From: Pleurodeles waltl
Taxonomy: Eukaryota; Chordata; Amphibia; Caudata; Salamandridae
Assembly: GCF_031143425.1 (NCBI RefSeq)
Contig: NC_090444.1
Coordinates: 55,299,533 to 55,363,532, forward strand
Length of the DNA: 64,000 nt
Reading direction: 5' to 3'
Shown one piece after another: positions 37,149 through 50,400 of this stretch; positions within the stretch are counted from its first letter, which is position 1, and each line of letters begins with the position of its first letter. The position numbers were made by a program, and so were the translations under genes. Under the pieces are notes generated by a model. The model worked only from the letters and a program-made list of their open reading frames with translations, had not been told where the DNA came from and did no database searches.

Positions 37149-39448
37149 GGCACTTTGCAAAAAACACCTTTGTTTTCTTTAAAAAAATGGGATGTGTCCA
37201 CGTTGCGTTTTGGGGAATTTCCTGTCGCGGGCGCTAGGCCTACCCACACAAGTGAGGTATCATTTTTATCGGGAGACTTGGGGGAACGCTGGGTGGAAGA
37301 AAGCTTGTGTCTCCTCTCGGATTCCAGAACTTTCTGCCCCAGAAATGTGAGGAACATGTGTTTTTTTAGCCAAATTTTGAGGTTTGCAAAGGATTCTGGG
37401 TAACAGAACCTGCTCAGAGCCCCACAAGTCACCCCATCTTGGATTCCCCTAGGTCTCTAGTTTTAAAAAATGCACAGGTTTGGTAGGTTTCCCTAGGTGC
37501 CGGCTGAGCTAGAGGCCAAAATCTACAGGTAGGCACTTTGCAAAAAACTGCTCTGTTTTCTGTGAAAAAATGGGATGTGTCCACGTTGTGTTTTGGGGCA
37601 TATCCTGTCGCGGGCGCTAGGCCTACCCACACAAGTGAGGTATGATTTTTATCGGGAGACTTGGGGGAATGCTGGGTGGAAGGAAATTTGTGCCTCCTCT
37701 CAGATTCCAGAACTTTCTGCCCCAAGAAATGTGAGAAACATGTGTTTTCTTAGCCAAATGTTGAGGTTTGCAAAGGATTCTGGGTAACAGAACCTGGTCA
37801 GAGCCCCACAAGTCACCCCATCTTGGATTCCCCTAGGTCTCTAGTTTTAAAAAATGCACAGGTTTGGTAGGTTGCCCTGGGTGCCGGCTGAGCTAGAGGC
37901 CAAAATCTACAGGTAGGCACTTTGCAAAAAACACCTTTGTTTTCTTTAAAAAAAATGGGATATGTCCACGTTGCGTTTTGGGGAATTTCCTGTCGCGGGC
38001 GCTAGGCCTACCCACACAAGTGAGGTATCATTTTTATCGGGAGACTTGGGGGAACGCTGGGTGGAAGAAAGTTTGTGTCTCCTCTCAGATTCTAGAACTT
38101 TCTGCCCCAGAAATGAGAGGAACATGTGTTTTTTTAGCCAAATTTTGAGGTTTGCAAAGGATTCTGGGTAACAGAACCTGGTCAGAGCCCCACAAGTCCC
38201 CCCATCTTGGATTCCCCTAGGTCTCTAATTTTAAAAAATGCACAGGTTTGGTAGGTTTCCCTAGGTGCCGGCTGAGCTAGAGGCCACAATCTACAGGTAG
38301 GCACTTTGCAAACAACACCTCTGTTTTCTTTCAAAAAATGGGATGTGTCCACGTTGCGTTTTGGGGCATTTCCTGTCGCGGGTGCTAGGCCTACCCTCAC
38401 AAGTGAAGTATCATTTTTATCAGGAGACTTGGGGGAATGCTGGGTGGAAGGAAATTTGTGGTTCCTCTCAGATTCCAGAACTTTCTGTCACCATAATGTG
38501 AGGGAAATGTGTTTTTTTAGCCAAATTTTGAGGTTTGCAAAGAATTTTGGGTAACAGAACCTGGTCAGAGCCCCAGAAGTCACCCCATCTTGGATTCCCC
38601 TAGGTCTCTAGTTTTAAAAAATGCACAGGTTTGGTAGGTTTTCCCTAGGTGACGGCTGAGCTAGAGGCCAAAATCTACAGGTAGGCACTTTGCAAAAATC
38701 TGCTCTGTTTTCTGTGAAAAAATGGGATGTGTCCACGTTGTGTTTTGGGGCATATCCTGTCGTGGGCGCTAGGCCTACCCACACAAGTGAGGTACCATTT
38801 TTATCGGGAGACTTGGGGGAACACTGGGTGGAAGGAAATTTGTGGTTCCTCTCAGATTCCAGAACTTTCTGCCACAGAAATGTGAGGAACATGTGTTTTT
38901 TTAGCCAAATTTTGAGGTTTGCAAAGGATTCTGATTAACAGAACCTGGTCAGAGCCCCACAAGTCACCCCATCTTGGATTCCCCTAGGTCTCTAGTTTTT
39001 AAAAATGCACAGGTTTGGTAGGTTTCCTTAGGTGCCGGCTGAGCTAGAGGCCAAAATCTACAGGTAGGCACTTTGCAAAAAACAGCTCTGTTTCCTGTAA
39101 AAAATGGGATGTGTCCACGTTGTGTTTTGGGGCATTTCCTGTCGCGGGCGCTAGGCCAACCCACACAAGTGAGGTATCATTTTTATCGGGAGACTTGGGG
39201 GAATGCTGGGTGGAAGGAAATTTGTGCCTCCTCTCAGATTCCAGAACTTTCAGTCACAGAAATGTGAGGAAAATGTGTTTTTTTAGCCAAGGTTTGAGGT
39301 TTGCATAGGATTCTGGGTAACAGAACCTGGTCAGAGCCCCACAAGTCACCCCATCTTGGATTCCCCTAGGTCTCTAGTTTTCAAAAATGCACAGGTTTGG
39401 TAGGTTTCCCTAGGTGCCGGCTGAGCTAGAGGCCAAAATCTACAGGTA
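37149..39448. repeat. 6-mer module, copy 1 (k2-X-k-P-Q-R)
   Basis: Six monomers span 2300 bp. k2 is k-like but reads ggatgtgtcc instead of ggatatgtcc and has gaaagcttgtg. X is a hybrid with catatcctgtcgcgg on the left and the g-type gtatgattttt and ccccaagaaatg on the right, switching between 37624 and 37644. The remaining monomers match those at 32551-34082. Confidence 0.82.
37532..37915. repeat. X: Q- or S-like/g hybrid monomer
   Basis: The left half has actgctctg, gtgaaaaaatggg and gcctaccc (t at 37624). From 37644 it follows g (gtatgattttt, ccccaagaaatg) but with private tgttttctta and gagaaacatg. Copies of the same hybrid recur near 57450, 59751 and 63202, so it predates the 6-mer duplications. 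Confidence 0.75.
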
Positions 39449-40599
39449 GGCACTTTGCAAAAAACTGCTCTGTTTTCTGTGAAAAAATGGGATGTGTCCA
39501 CGTTGTGTTTTGGGGCACATCCTGTCGCGGGCGCTAGGCCTACCCACACAAGTGAGGTATCATTTTTATCGGGAGACTTGGGGGAACGCTGGGTGGAAGG
39601 AAATTTGTGCCTCCTCTCAGATTCCAGAACTTTCTGCCACAGAAATGTGAGAAACATGTGTTTTTTTAGCCAAATGTTGAGGTTTGCAAAGGATTCTGGG
39701 TAACAGAACCTGGTCAGAGCCCCACAAGTCACCCCATCTTGGATTCCCCTAGGTCTCTAGTTTTAAAAAAATGCACAGGTTTGGTAGGTGTCCCTGGGTG
39801 CCGGCTGAGCTAGAGGCCAAAATCTACAGGTAGGCACTTTGCAAAAAACACCTCTGTTTTGTTTAAAAAAATGGGATGTGTCCACGTTGCGTTTTGGGGC
39901 ATTTCCTGTCGCGGGCGCTAGGCCAACCTACACAAGTGAGGTATGATTTTTATCGGGAGACTTGGGGGAATGCTGGGTGGAAGGAAATTTGTGCCTCCTC
40001 TCAGATTCCAGAACTTTCTGCCCCAAGAAATGTGAGGAACATGTGTTTTTTAAGCCAGATTTTGAGGTTTGCAAAGGATTCTGGGTAACAGAACCTGGTC
40101 AGAGCCCCACAAGTCACCCCATCTTGGATTCCCCTAGGTCTCTAGTTTTAAAAAATGTACAGGTTTGGTAGGTTGCCCTGGGTGCCGGCTGAGCTAGAGG
40201 CCAAAATCTACAGGTAGGCACTTTGCAAAAATCACCTTTGTTTTCTTTAAAAAAATGGGATGTGTCCACGTTGCGTTTTGGGGAATTTCCTGTCGCGGGC
40301 GCTAGGCCTACCCACACAAGTGAGGTATCATTTTTATCGGGAGACTTGGGGGAACGCTGGGTGGAAGAAAGCTTGTGTCTCCTCTCGGATTCCAGAACTT
40401 TCTGCCCCAAGAAATGTGAGGAACATGTGTTTTTTTAGCCAGATTTTGAGGTTTGCAAAGGATTCTGGGTAACAGAACCTGGCCAGAGCCCCACAAGTCA
40501 CCCCCTCTTGGATTCCCCTAGGTCTCTAGTTTTAAAAAATGTACAGGTTTGGTAGGTTGCCCTGGGTGCCGGCTGACCTAGAGGCCAAAATCTACAGGT
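39449..40599. repeat. S-g-m trimer
   Basis: S (ggggcacatcctg) and g (gtatgattttt) are followed by m. The m monomer starts like k (acctttgttttc, ggggaatttcc) and ends like g (ccccaagaaatg, gccagatttt). The trimer reappears at 61668-62819 at an offset of 22219 bp. Confidence 0.8.
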
Positions 40600-42514
40600 A
40601 GCACTTTGCAAAAAACACCTTTGTTTTCTTTAAAAAAATGGGATGTGTCCACGTTGCGTTTTGGGGAATTTCCTGTCGCGGGCGCTAGGCCTACCCACAC
40701 AAGTGAGGTATCATTTTTATCGGGAGACTTGGGGGAACGCTGGGTGGAAGAAAGTTTGTGTCTCCTCTCGGATTCCAGAACTTTCTGCCCCAGAAATGTG
40801 AGGAACATGTGTTTTTTTAGCCAAATTTTGAGGTTTGCAAAGGATTCTGGGTAACAGAACCTGGTCAGAGCCCCACAAGTCACCCCATCTTGGATTCCCC
40901 TAGGTCTCTGATTTTAGAAAATACACAGGTTTGGTAGGTTTCCCTAGGTGCCGGCTGAGCTAGAGGCCAAAATCTACAGGTAGGCACTTTGCAAAAAACA
41001 TCTCTGTTTTCTTTCAAAAAATGGGATGTGTCCACGTTGCGTTTTGGGGCATTTCCTGTTGCGGGTGCTAGGCCTACCCTCACAAGTGAGGTATCATTTT
41101 TATCAGGAGACTTGGGGGAATGCTGGGTGGAAGGAAATTTGTGGTTCCTCTCAGATTCCAGAACTTTCTGTCACCATAATGTGAGGGAAATGTGTTTTTT
41201 TAGCCAAATTTTGAGGTTTGCAAAGAATTCTGGGTAACAGAACCTGGTCAGAGCCCCAGAAGTCACCCCATCTTGGATTCCCCTAGGTCTCTAGTTTTAA
41301 AAAATGCACAGGTTTGGTATGTTTCCCTAGGTGCCGGCTGAGCTAGAGGCCAAAATCTACAGGTAGGCACTTTGTAAAAAACTGCTCTGTTTTCTGTGAA
41401 AAAATGGGATGTGTCCACGTCGTGTTTTGGGGCATACCCTGTCGTGGGCGCTAGGCCTACCCACACAAGTGAGGTACCATTTTTATCGGGAGACTTGGGG
41501 GAACGCTGGGTGGAAGGAAATTTGTGGTTCTTCTCAGATTCCAGAACTTTCTGCCACAGAAATGTGAGGAACATGTGTTTTTTTAGCCAAATTTTGAGGT
41601 TTGCAAAGGATTCTGGGTAACAGAACCTGGTCAGAGCCCCACAAGTCACCCCATCTTGGATTCCCCTAGGTCTCTAGTTTTCAAAAATGCACAGGTTTGG
41701 TAGGTTTCCCTGGGTGCCGGCTGAGCTAGAGGCCAAAATCTACAGGTAGGCACTTTGCAAAAAACAGCTCTGTTTCCTGTAAAAAATGGGATGTGTCCAC
41801 GTTGAGCTTTGGGGCATTTCGTGTCGCGGGCGCTAGGCCTTCCCACACAAGTGAGTTATCATTTTTATCGGGAGACTTGGGGGAACGCTGGGTGGAAGGA
41901 AATTTGTGCCTCCTGTCAGATTCCAGAACTTTCTGCCCCAGAAATGTGAGGAACATGTGTTTTTTTAGCCAAATTTTGAGGTTTGCAAAGGATTCTGGGT
42001 AACAGAACCTGGTCAGAGCCCCAGAAGTCACCCCATCTTGGATTCCCCTAGGTCTCTAGTTTTAAAAAATGCACAGGTTTGGTAGGTTTCCCTGGGTGCC
42101 GGCTGAGCTAGAGGTCAAAATCTACAGGTAGGCACTTTGCAAAAAACACCTCTGTTTTCTTTCAAAAAATGGAATGTGTCCACGTTGCGATTTGGGGCAT
42201 TTCCTGTCGTGGGCGCTAGGCCTACCCACACAAGTGAGGTATCATTTTTATCGGGAGACTTGGGGGAATGCTGGTTGGAAGGAAATTTGTGCTTCCTCTC
42301 AGATTCCAGAACTTTCTGCCCCAAGAAATGTGAGGAACATGTGTTTTTTTAACCAGATTTTGAGGTTTGCAAAGGATTCTGGGTAACAGAACCTGGTCAG
42401 AGCCCCACAAGTCACCCCATCTTGGATTCCCATAGGTCTCTAATTTGAAAAAATGTACAGGTTTGGTAGGTTGCCATGGGTGCCGGCTGAGCTAGAGGCC
42501 AAAATCTACAGGTA
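40600..42514. repeat. 5-mer block, copy 1
   Basis: A k2-like monomer, P, Q, an f-like monomer (catttcgtg, tgtaaaaaatggg) and a d/g-like monomer ending in ccccaagaaatg span 1915 bp. The order repeats at 42515. The first anchor has lost one base (gtagcacttt). Confidence 0.78.
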
Positions 42515-44429
42515 GGCACTTTGCAAAAAACACCTTTGTTTTCCTTAAAAAAATGGGATGTGTCCACGTTGCGTTTTGGGGAATTTCCTGTCGCGGGCGC
42601 TAGGCCTACCCACACAAGTGAGGTATCATTTTTATCGGGAGACTTGGGGGAACGCTGGGTGGAAGAAAGTTTGTGTCTCCTCTCAGATTCCAGAACTTTC
42701 TGCCCCAGAAATGTGAGGAACATGTGTTTTTTTAGCCAAATTTTGAGGTTTGCAAAGGATTCTGGGTAACAGAACCTGGTCAGAGCCCCACAAGTCACCC
42801 CATCTTGGATTCCCCTAGGTCTCTGATTTTAAAAAATACACAGGTTTGGTAGTTTTCCCTAGGTGCCGGCTGAGCTAGAGGCCAAAATCTACAGGTAGGC
42901 ACTTTGCAAAAAACACTTCTGTTTTCTTTCAAAAAATGGGATGTGTCCACGTTGCGTTTTGGGGCATTTCCTGTCGCGGGTGCTAGGCCTACCCTCACAA
43001 GTGAGGTATCATTTTTATCAGGAGACTTGGGGGAATGCTGGGTGGAAGGAAATTTGTGGTTCCTCTCAGATTCCAGAACTTTCTGTCACCATAATGTGAG
43101 GGAAATGTGTTTTTTTAGCCAAATTTTGAGGTTTGCAAAGAATTCTGGGTAACAGAACCTGGTCAGAGCCCCAGAAGTCACCCCATCTTGGATTCCCCTA
43201 GGTCTCTAGTTTTAAAAAATGCACAGGTTTGGTATGTTTCCCTAGGTGCCGGCTGAGCTAGAGGCCAAAATCTACAGGTAGGCACTTTGCAAAAAACTGC
43301 TCTGTTTTCTGTGAAAAAATGGGATGTGTCCACGTTGTGTTTTGGGGCATATCCTGTCGTGGGCGCTAGGCCTACCCACACAAGTGAGGTACCATTTTTA
43401 TCGGGAGACTTGGGGGAACGCTGGGTGGAAGGAAATTTGTGGTTCCTCTCAGATTCCAGAACTTTCTGCCACAGAAATGTGAGGAACATGTGTGTTTTTT
43501 AGCCAAATTTTGATGTTTGCAAAGGATTCTGGGTAACAGAACCTGGTCAGAGCCCCACAAGTCACCCCATCTTGGACTCCCCTAGGTCTCTAGTTTTCAA
43601 AAATGCACAGGTTTGGTAGGTTTCCATGGGTGCCGGCTGAGCTAGAGGCCAAAATCTACAGGAAGGCACTTTGCAAAAAACAGCTCTGTTTCCTGTAAAA
43701 AATGGGATGTGTCCACGTTGTGCTTTGGGGCATTTCGTGTCGCGGGCGCTAGGCTTTCCCACACATGTGAGGTATCATTTTTATCGGGAGACTTGGGGGA
43801 ACGCTGGGTGGATGGAAATTTGTGCCTCCTGTCAGATTCCAGAACTTTCTGCCCCAGAAATGTGAGGAACATGTGCTTTTTTAGCCAAATTTTGAGATTT
43901 GCAAAGGATTCTGGGTAACAGAACCTGGTCAGAGCCCCACAAGTCACCCCATCTTGGATTCCCCTAGGTCTCTAGTTTTAAAAAATGCACAGGTTTGGTA
44001 GGTTTCCCTGGGTGCCGGCTGAGCTAGAGGTAAAAATCTACAGGTAGGCACTTTGCAAAAAACACCTCTGTTTTCTCTCAAAAAATGGGATGTGTCCACG
44101 TTGCGATTTGGGGCATTTCCTGTCGCGGGCGCTAGGCCTACCCACACAAGTGAGGTATAATTTTTATCGGGAGACTTGGGGGAACGCTGGGTGGAAGGAA
44201 ATTTGTGCCTCCTGTCAGATTCCAGAACTTTCTGCCCAAGAAATGTGAGGAACATGTGTTTTTTTAGCCAAATTTTGAGGTTTGCAAAGGATTCTGGGTA
44301 ACAGAACCTGGTCAGAGCCCCAGAGGTCACCCCATCTTGGATTCCCCTAGGTCTCTAGTTTTAAAAAATGCACAGGTTTGGTAGGTTTCCCTGGGTGCCG
44401 GCTGAGCTAGAGGTCAAAATCTACAGGTA
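42515..44429. repeat. 5-mer block, copy 2
   Basis: k2, P, Q and f-like landmarks recur 1915-1916 bp after the first block. The fifth monomer diverges: it reads ctctcaaaaaatgg and gccaaatttt rather than the g-like tail of copy 1. Confidence 0.75.
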
Positions 44430-46725
44430 GGCACTTTGCAAAAAACACCTCTGTTTTCTTTCAAAAAATGGAATGTGTCCACTTTGCGATTTGGGGCATT
44501 TCCTGTCACGGGCGCTAGGCCTACCCACACAAGTGAGGTATCATTTTTATCGGGAGACTTGGGGGAACGCTGGGTGGAAGAAAGTTTGTGCCTCCTCTCA
44601 GATTAAAGAACTTTCTGCCACAGAAATGTGAGGAACATGTGTTTTTTTAGCCAAATTTTGAGGTTTGCAAAGGATCCTGGGTAACAGAACCTCGTCAGAG
44701 CCCCACAAGTCACCCCATCTTGGATTCCCCTAGGTCTCTAGTTTTAAAAAATGCACAGGTTTGGTCGGTTTCCCTGGGTGCCGGCTGAGCTAGAGGCCAA
44801 AATCTACAGGTAGGCACTTTGCAAAAAACAGCTCTGTTTCCTGTCAAAAAACGAGATGTGTCCACGTTGTGCTTTGGGGCATTTCCTGTCGCGGGCGCTA
44901 GGCCTACCCACACAAGTGAGGTATCATTTTCATCGGGAGACTTGGGGGAACGCTGGGTGGAAGGAAATTTGTGCCTCCTCTCAGATTCCAGAACTTTCTG
45001 CCCCAGAAATGTGAGGAACATGTGTTTTTTTGCCAAATTTTGAGGTTTGCAAAGGATTCTGGGTAACAGATCCTGGTCAGAGCCCCGCAAGTCACCCCAT
45101 CTTGGATTCCCCTAGGTCTCTAGTTTTGAAAAATGCACAGGTTTGGTAGGTTTCCCTGGGTGCAGGCTGAGCTAGAGGCCAAAATCTACAGGTAGGCACT
45201 TTGCAAAAAACACCTCTGTTTTCTTACAAAAAATGGGATGTGTCCACGTTGCGTTTTGGGGCTTTTCCTGTTGCGGGCGCTAGGCCTACCCTCACAAGTG
45301 AGGTATCATTTTTATCAGGAGACTTGGGGGAATGCTGGGTGGAAGGAAATTTGTGGTTCCTCTCAGATTCCAGAACTTTCTGTCACCATAATGTGAGGGA
45401 AATGTGTTTTTTTAGCCAAATGTTGAGTTTTGCAAAGAATTCTGTATAACAGAACCTGGTCAGAGCCCCACAAGTCACCCTATCTTGGATTCCCCTAGGT
45501 CTCTAGTTTTCAAAAATGCAAAGGTTTGGTAGGTTTCCCTAGGTGCCGGCTGAGCTAGAGGCCAAAATCTACAGGTAGGCACTTTACAAAAAACAGCTCT
45601 GTTTCCTGTCAAAAAATGGGATGTGTCCACGTTGTGCTTTGGGGCATTCCCTGTCGCGGGCGCTAGGCCTACCCACACAAGTGAGGTATCATTTTTATCG
45701 GGAGACTTGGGGGAACGCTGGGTGGAAGGAAATTTGTGCCTCCTCTCAGATTCCAGAACTTTCTGCCACAGAAATGTGAGGGAAATTTGTTTTTTTAGCC
45801 AAATTTTGAGGTTTGCAAAGAATTCTGGGTAATAGAACCTGATCATAGGCCCACAAGTCACCCCATCTTGGATTCCCCTAGGTCTCTAGTTTTAAAAAAT
45901 GCACAGGTTTGGTAGGTTTCCCTAGGTGCTGGCTGAGCTAGAGGCCAAAATCTACAGGTAGGCACTTTGCAAAAAACTGCTCTGTTTTCTGTGAAAAAAT
46001 GGGATGTGTCCACGTTGTGTTTTGGGGCATATCCTGTCGTGGGCGCTAGGCCTACCCACACAAGTGAGATACCATTTTTATCGGGAGACTTGGGGGAACG
46101 CTGGGTAGAAGGAAATTTGTGGTTCCTCTCAGATTCCAGAACTTTCTGCCACAGAAATGTGAGGAACATGTGTTTTTTTAGCCAAATTTTGAGGTTTGCA
46201 AAGGATTCTGGGTAACAGAACCTGGTCAGAGCCCCAGAAGTCACCCCATCTTGGATTCCCCTAGGTCTCTAGTTTTAAAAAATGCACAGGTTTGGTAGGT
46301 TTCCCTGGGTGCCGGCTGAGCTAGAGGTCAAAATCTACAGGTAGGCACTTTGCAAAAAACACCTCTGTTTTCTTTAAAAAAATGGAATGTGTCCACGTTG
46401 CGATTTGGGGCACTTCCTGTCGCGGGCGCTAGCCTACCCACACAAGTGAGGTATCATTTTTATCGGGAGACTTGGGGGAATGCTGGGTGGAAGGAAATTT
46501 GTGCCTCCTCTCAGATTCCAGAACTTTCAGTCACAGAAATGTGAGGAAAATGTGTTTTTTTAGCCAAAGTTTGAGGTTTGCATAGGATTCTGGGTAACAG
46601 AACCTGGTCAGAGCCCTACAAGTCACTCCATCTTGGATTCCGCTAGGTCTCTAGTTTTCAAAAAAGCACAGGTTTGGTAGGTGTCCCTGGGTGCCGGCTG
46701 AGCTAGAGGCCAAAATCTACAGGTA
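44430..46725. repeat. Six monomers related to the left edge of the window
   Basis: Monomers of z, w, v, a and Q types match 1151 to about 3060 at 43279-43280 bp, though the Q position differs in detail. The final monomer (46344-46725) is a hybrid with a z-like left part (gcgatttgg) and an i-like right part (cagtcacag, gcatagg). Its switch lies between about 46435 and 46494. It joins to the duplicated block that starts at 46726. Confidence 0.75.
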
Positions 46726-47493
46726 GGCACTTTGCAAAAAATACCTCTGTTTTGTTTCAAAAAATGGGATGTGTCCACGTTGCGTTTTGGGGCATTTCCT
46801 GTCGCGGACGCTAGGCCAACCCACACAAGTGAGGTATGATTTTTATCGGGAGACTTGGGGGAATGCTGGGTGGAAGGAAATTTGTGCCTCCTCTCAGATT
46901 CCAGAACTTTCTGCCCCAAGAAATGTGAGGAACATGTGTTTTTTTAGCCAGATTTTGAGGTTTGCAAAGGATTCTGGGTAACAGAACCTGGTCAGAGCCC
47001 CACAAGTCACCCCATCTTGGATTCCCCTAGGTCTCTAGTTTTAAAAAATGCACAGGTTTGGTAGGTTGCCCTGGGTGCCGGCTGAGCTAGAGGCCAAAAT
47101 CTACAGGTAGGCACTTTGCAAAAAACACCTTTGTTTTCTTTAAAAAAAATGGGATATGTCCACGTTGCGTTTTGGGGAATTTCCTGTCGCGGGCGCTAGG
47201 CCTACCCACACAAGTGAGGTATCATTTTTATCGGGAGACTTGGGGGAACGCTGGGTGGAAGAAAGTTTGTGTCTCCTCTCAGATTCTAGAACTTTCTGCC
47301 CCAGAAATATGAGGAACATGTGTTTTTTTAGCCAAATTTTGAGGTTTGCAAAGGATTCTGGGTAACAGAACCTGGTCAGAGCCCCGCAAGTCACCTCATC
47401 TTGGATTCCCCTACGTCTCTAGTTTTGAAAAATGCACAGGTTTGGTAGGTTTCCCTGGGTGCAGGCTGAGCTAGAGGCCAAAATCTACAGGTA
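46726..47493. repeat. g-k dimer preceding 9-mer module copy 5
   Basis: g (atacctctgttttg, gtatgattttt) and k (ggatatgtcc) match 24892-25659 at 21834 bp. The private base gcggacgct occurs near 46805. Confidence 0.85.
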
Positions 47494-50400
47494 GGCACTT
47501 TGCAAAAAACCCCTCTGTTTTCTTACAAAAAATGGGATGTGTCCACGTTGCGTTTTGGGGCATTTCCTGTTGCGGGCGCTAGGCCTACCCTCACAAGTGA
47601 GGTATCATTTTTATCAGGAGACTTGGGGGAATGCTGAGTGGAAGGAAATTTGTGGTTCCTCTCAGATTCCAGAACTTTCTGTCACCATAATGTGAGGGAA
47701 ATGTGTTTTTTTAGCCAAATGTTGAGGTTTGCAAAGAATTCTGTGTAACAGAACCTGGTCAGAGCCCCACAAGTAACCCCATCTTGGATTCCCCTAGGTC
47801 TCTAGTTTTCAAAAATGCACAGGTTTGGTAGGTTTCCCTAGGTGCCGGCTGAGCTAGAGGCCAAAATCTACAGGTAGGCACTTTACAAAAAACAGCTCTG
47901 TTTCCTGTCAAAAAATGGGATGTGTCCACGTTGTGCTTTGGGGCATTCCCTGTCGCGGGCGCTAGGCCTACCCACACAAGTGAGGTATCATTTTTATCGG
48001 GAGACTTGGGGGAACGCTGGGTGGAAGGAAATTTGTGCCTCCTCTCAGATTCCAGAACTTTCTGCCACAGAAATGTGAGGGAAATGTGTTTTTTAGCCAA
48101 ATTTTGAGGTTTGCAAAGAATTCTGGGTAATAGAACCTGATCATAGGCCCACAAGTCACCCCATCTTGGATTCCCCTAGGTCTCTAGTTTTAAAAAATGC
48201 ACAGGTTTGGTAGGTTTCCCTAGGTGCCGGCTGAGCTAGAGGCCAAAACCTACAGGTAGGCACTTTGCAAAAAACTGCTCTGTTTTCTGTGAAAAAATGG
48301 GATGTGTCGACGTTGTGTTTTGGGGCATTTCGTGTCGCGGGCGCTAGGCCTTCCCACACAAGTGAGGTATCATTTTTATCGGGAGACTTGGGGGAACGCT
48401 GGGTGGAAGGAAATTTGTGCCTCCTGTCAGATTCTAGAACTTTCTGCCCCTGAAATGTGAGGAACATGTGTTTTTTTTGCCACATTTTGAGGTTTGCAAA
48501 GGATTCTGGGTAACAGAAACTGGTCAGAGCCCCACAAGTCACCCCATCTTGGATTCCCCTAGGTCTCTAGTTTTCAAAAATGCACAGGTTTGGTAGGTTT
48601 CCCTGGGTGCTGGCTGAGCTAGAGGCCAAAATCTACAGGTAGGCACTTTGCAAAAAACAACTCTGTTTTCTTTAAAAAAATGGGATGTGTCCACATTGTG
48701 TTTTGGGGCATTTCCTGTCGCGGGCGCTATGCCAACCCACACAAGTGAGGTATCATTTTTATCGGGAGACTTGGGGGAATGCTTGGTGGAAGGAAATTTG
48801 TGCCTCCTCTCAGATTCCAGAACTTTCTGCCATAGAAATGTGAGAAACTTGTGTTTTTTTAGCCAAATTTTGAGGTTTGCAAAGGATTCTGGGTCACAGA
48901 ACCTGGTCAGAGCCCCACAAGTCACCCCATCTTGGATTCCCCTAGGTCTCTAGTTTTCAAAAATGCACAGGTTTGGTAGGTTTCCCTGGGTGCCGGCTGA
49001 GCTAGAGGTCAAAATCTACAGGTAGGCACTTTGCAAAAAACACCTCTGTTTTCTCTCAAAAAATGGGATGTGTCCACGTTGCGATTTGGGGCATTTCCTG
49101 TCGCGGGCGCTAGGCCTACCCACACAAGTGAGGTATCATTTTTATCGGGAGACTTGGGGAAACGCTGGGTGGAAGGAAATTTGTGCCTCCTCTCAGATTC
49201 CAGAACTTTCTGCCCCAGAAATGTGAGGAACATGTGTTTTTTTAGCCAAATTTTGAGGTTTGCAAAGGATTCTGGGTAACAGAACCTGTTCAGAGCCCCA
49301 GAAGTCACCCCATCTTGGATTCCCCTAGGTCTCTAGGTTTAAAAAATGCACAGGTTTGGTAGGTTTCCCTAGGTGCTGGCTGAGCTAGAGGCCAAAATCT
49401 ACAGGTAGGCACTTTGCAAAAAACTGCTCTGTTTTCTGTGAAAAAATGGGATGTGTCCACGTTGTGTTTTGGGGCATATCCTGTCGCGGGCGCTATGCCA
49501 ACCCACACAAGTGAGGTATCATTTTTATCGGGAGACTTGGGGGAATGCTTGGTGGAAGGAAATTTGTGGTTCCTCTCAGATTCCAGAACTTTCAGTCACA
49601 GAAAGGTGAGGAAAATGTGTTTTTTTAGCCAAAGTTTGAGGTTTGCATTGGATTCTGGGTAACAGAACCTGGTCAGAGCCCAACAAGTCACCCCATCTTG
49701 GATTCCCCTAGGTCTCTAGTTTTCAAAAATGCACAGGTTTGGTAGGTTTCCCTAGGTGCCGGCTGAGCTAGAGGCGAAAATCTACAGGTAGGCACTTTGC
49801 AAAAAACTGCTCTGTTTTCTGTGAAAAAATGGGATGTGTCCACGTTGTGTTTTGGGGCATATCCTGTTGCGGGCGCTAGGCCTACCCACACAAGTGAGGT
49901 ATCATTTTTATCGGGAGACTTGGGGAAACACTGGGTGGAAGGAAATTTGTGCCTCCTCTCAGATTCCAGAACTTTCTGCCCCAGAAATGTGAGGAACATG
50001 TGTTTTTTTAGCCAAATTTTGAGGTTTGCAAAGGATTCTGGGTAACAGAACCTGGTCAGAGCCCCACAAGTCACCCCATCTTGGATTCCCCTAGGTCTCT
50101 AGTTTTAAAAAATGCACAGGTTTGGTAGGTTTCCCTGGGTGCCGGCTGAGCTAGAGGTTAAAATCTACAGGTAGGCACTTTGCAAGAAACACCTCTGTTT
50201 TCTTTAAAAAAAAGGAATGTGTCCACGTTGCGATTTGGGGCATTTCCTGTCACGGGCGCAAGGCCTACCCACACAAGTGAGGTATCATTTTTATCGGGAG
50301 ACTTGGGGGAATGCTGGGTGGAAGAAAGTTTGTGCCTCCTCTCAGATTAAAGAACTTTCTGCCACAGAAATGTGAGGAACATGTGTTTTTTTAGCCACAT

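Larger units (their letters stand above)
24892..40860. repeat. Large duplicated block, left copy
   Basis: The series of variants from g at 24892 through k2 at about 40.86 kb recurs in the same order from 46726 to about 63.08 kb. The offset is 21834 bp to about 31.6 kb and 21451 or 21450 bp to 35.5 kb. It is then 19918 bp to about 39.0 kb and 22219 bp to about 40.86 kb. Each step equals whole monomers (1, 4 and 6). The right boundary is where k2 is followed by P here but by X in the other copy. Confidence 0.85.
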
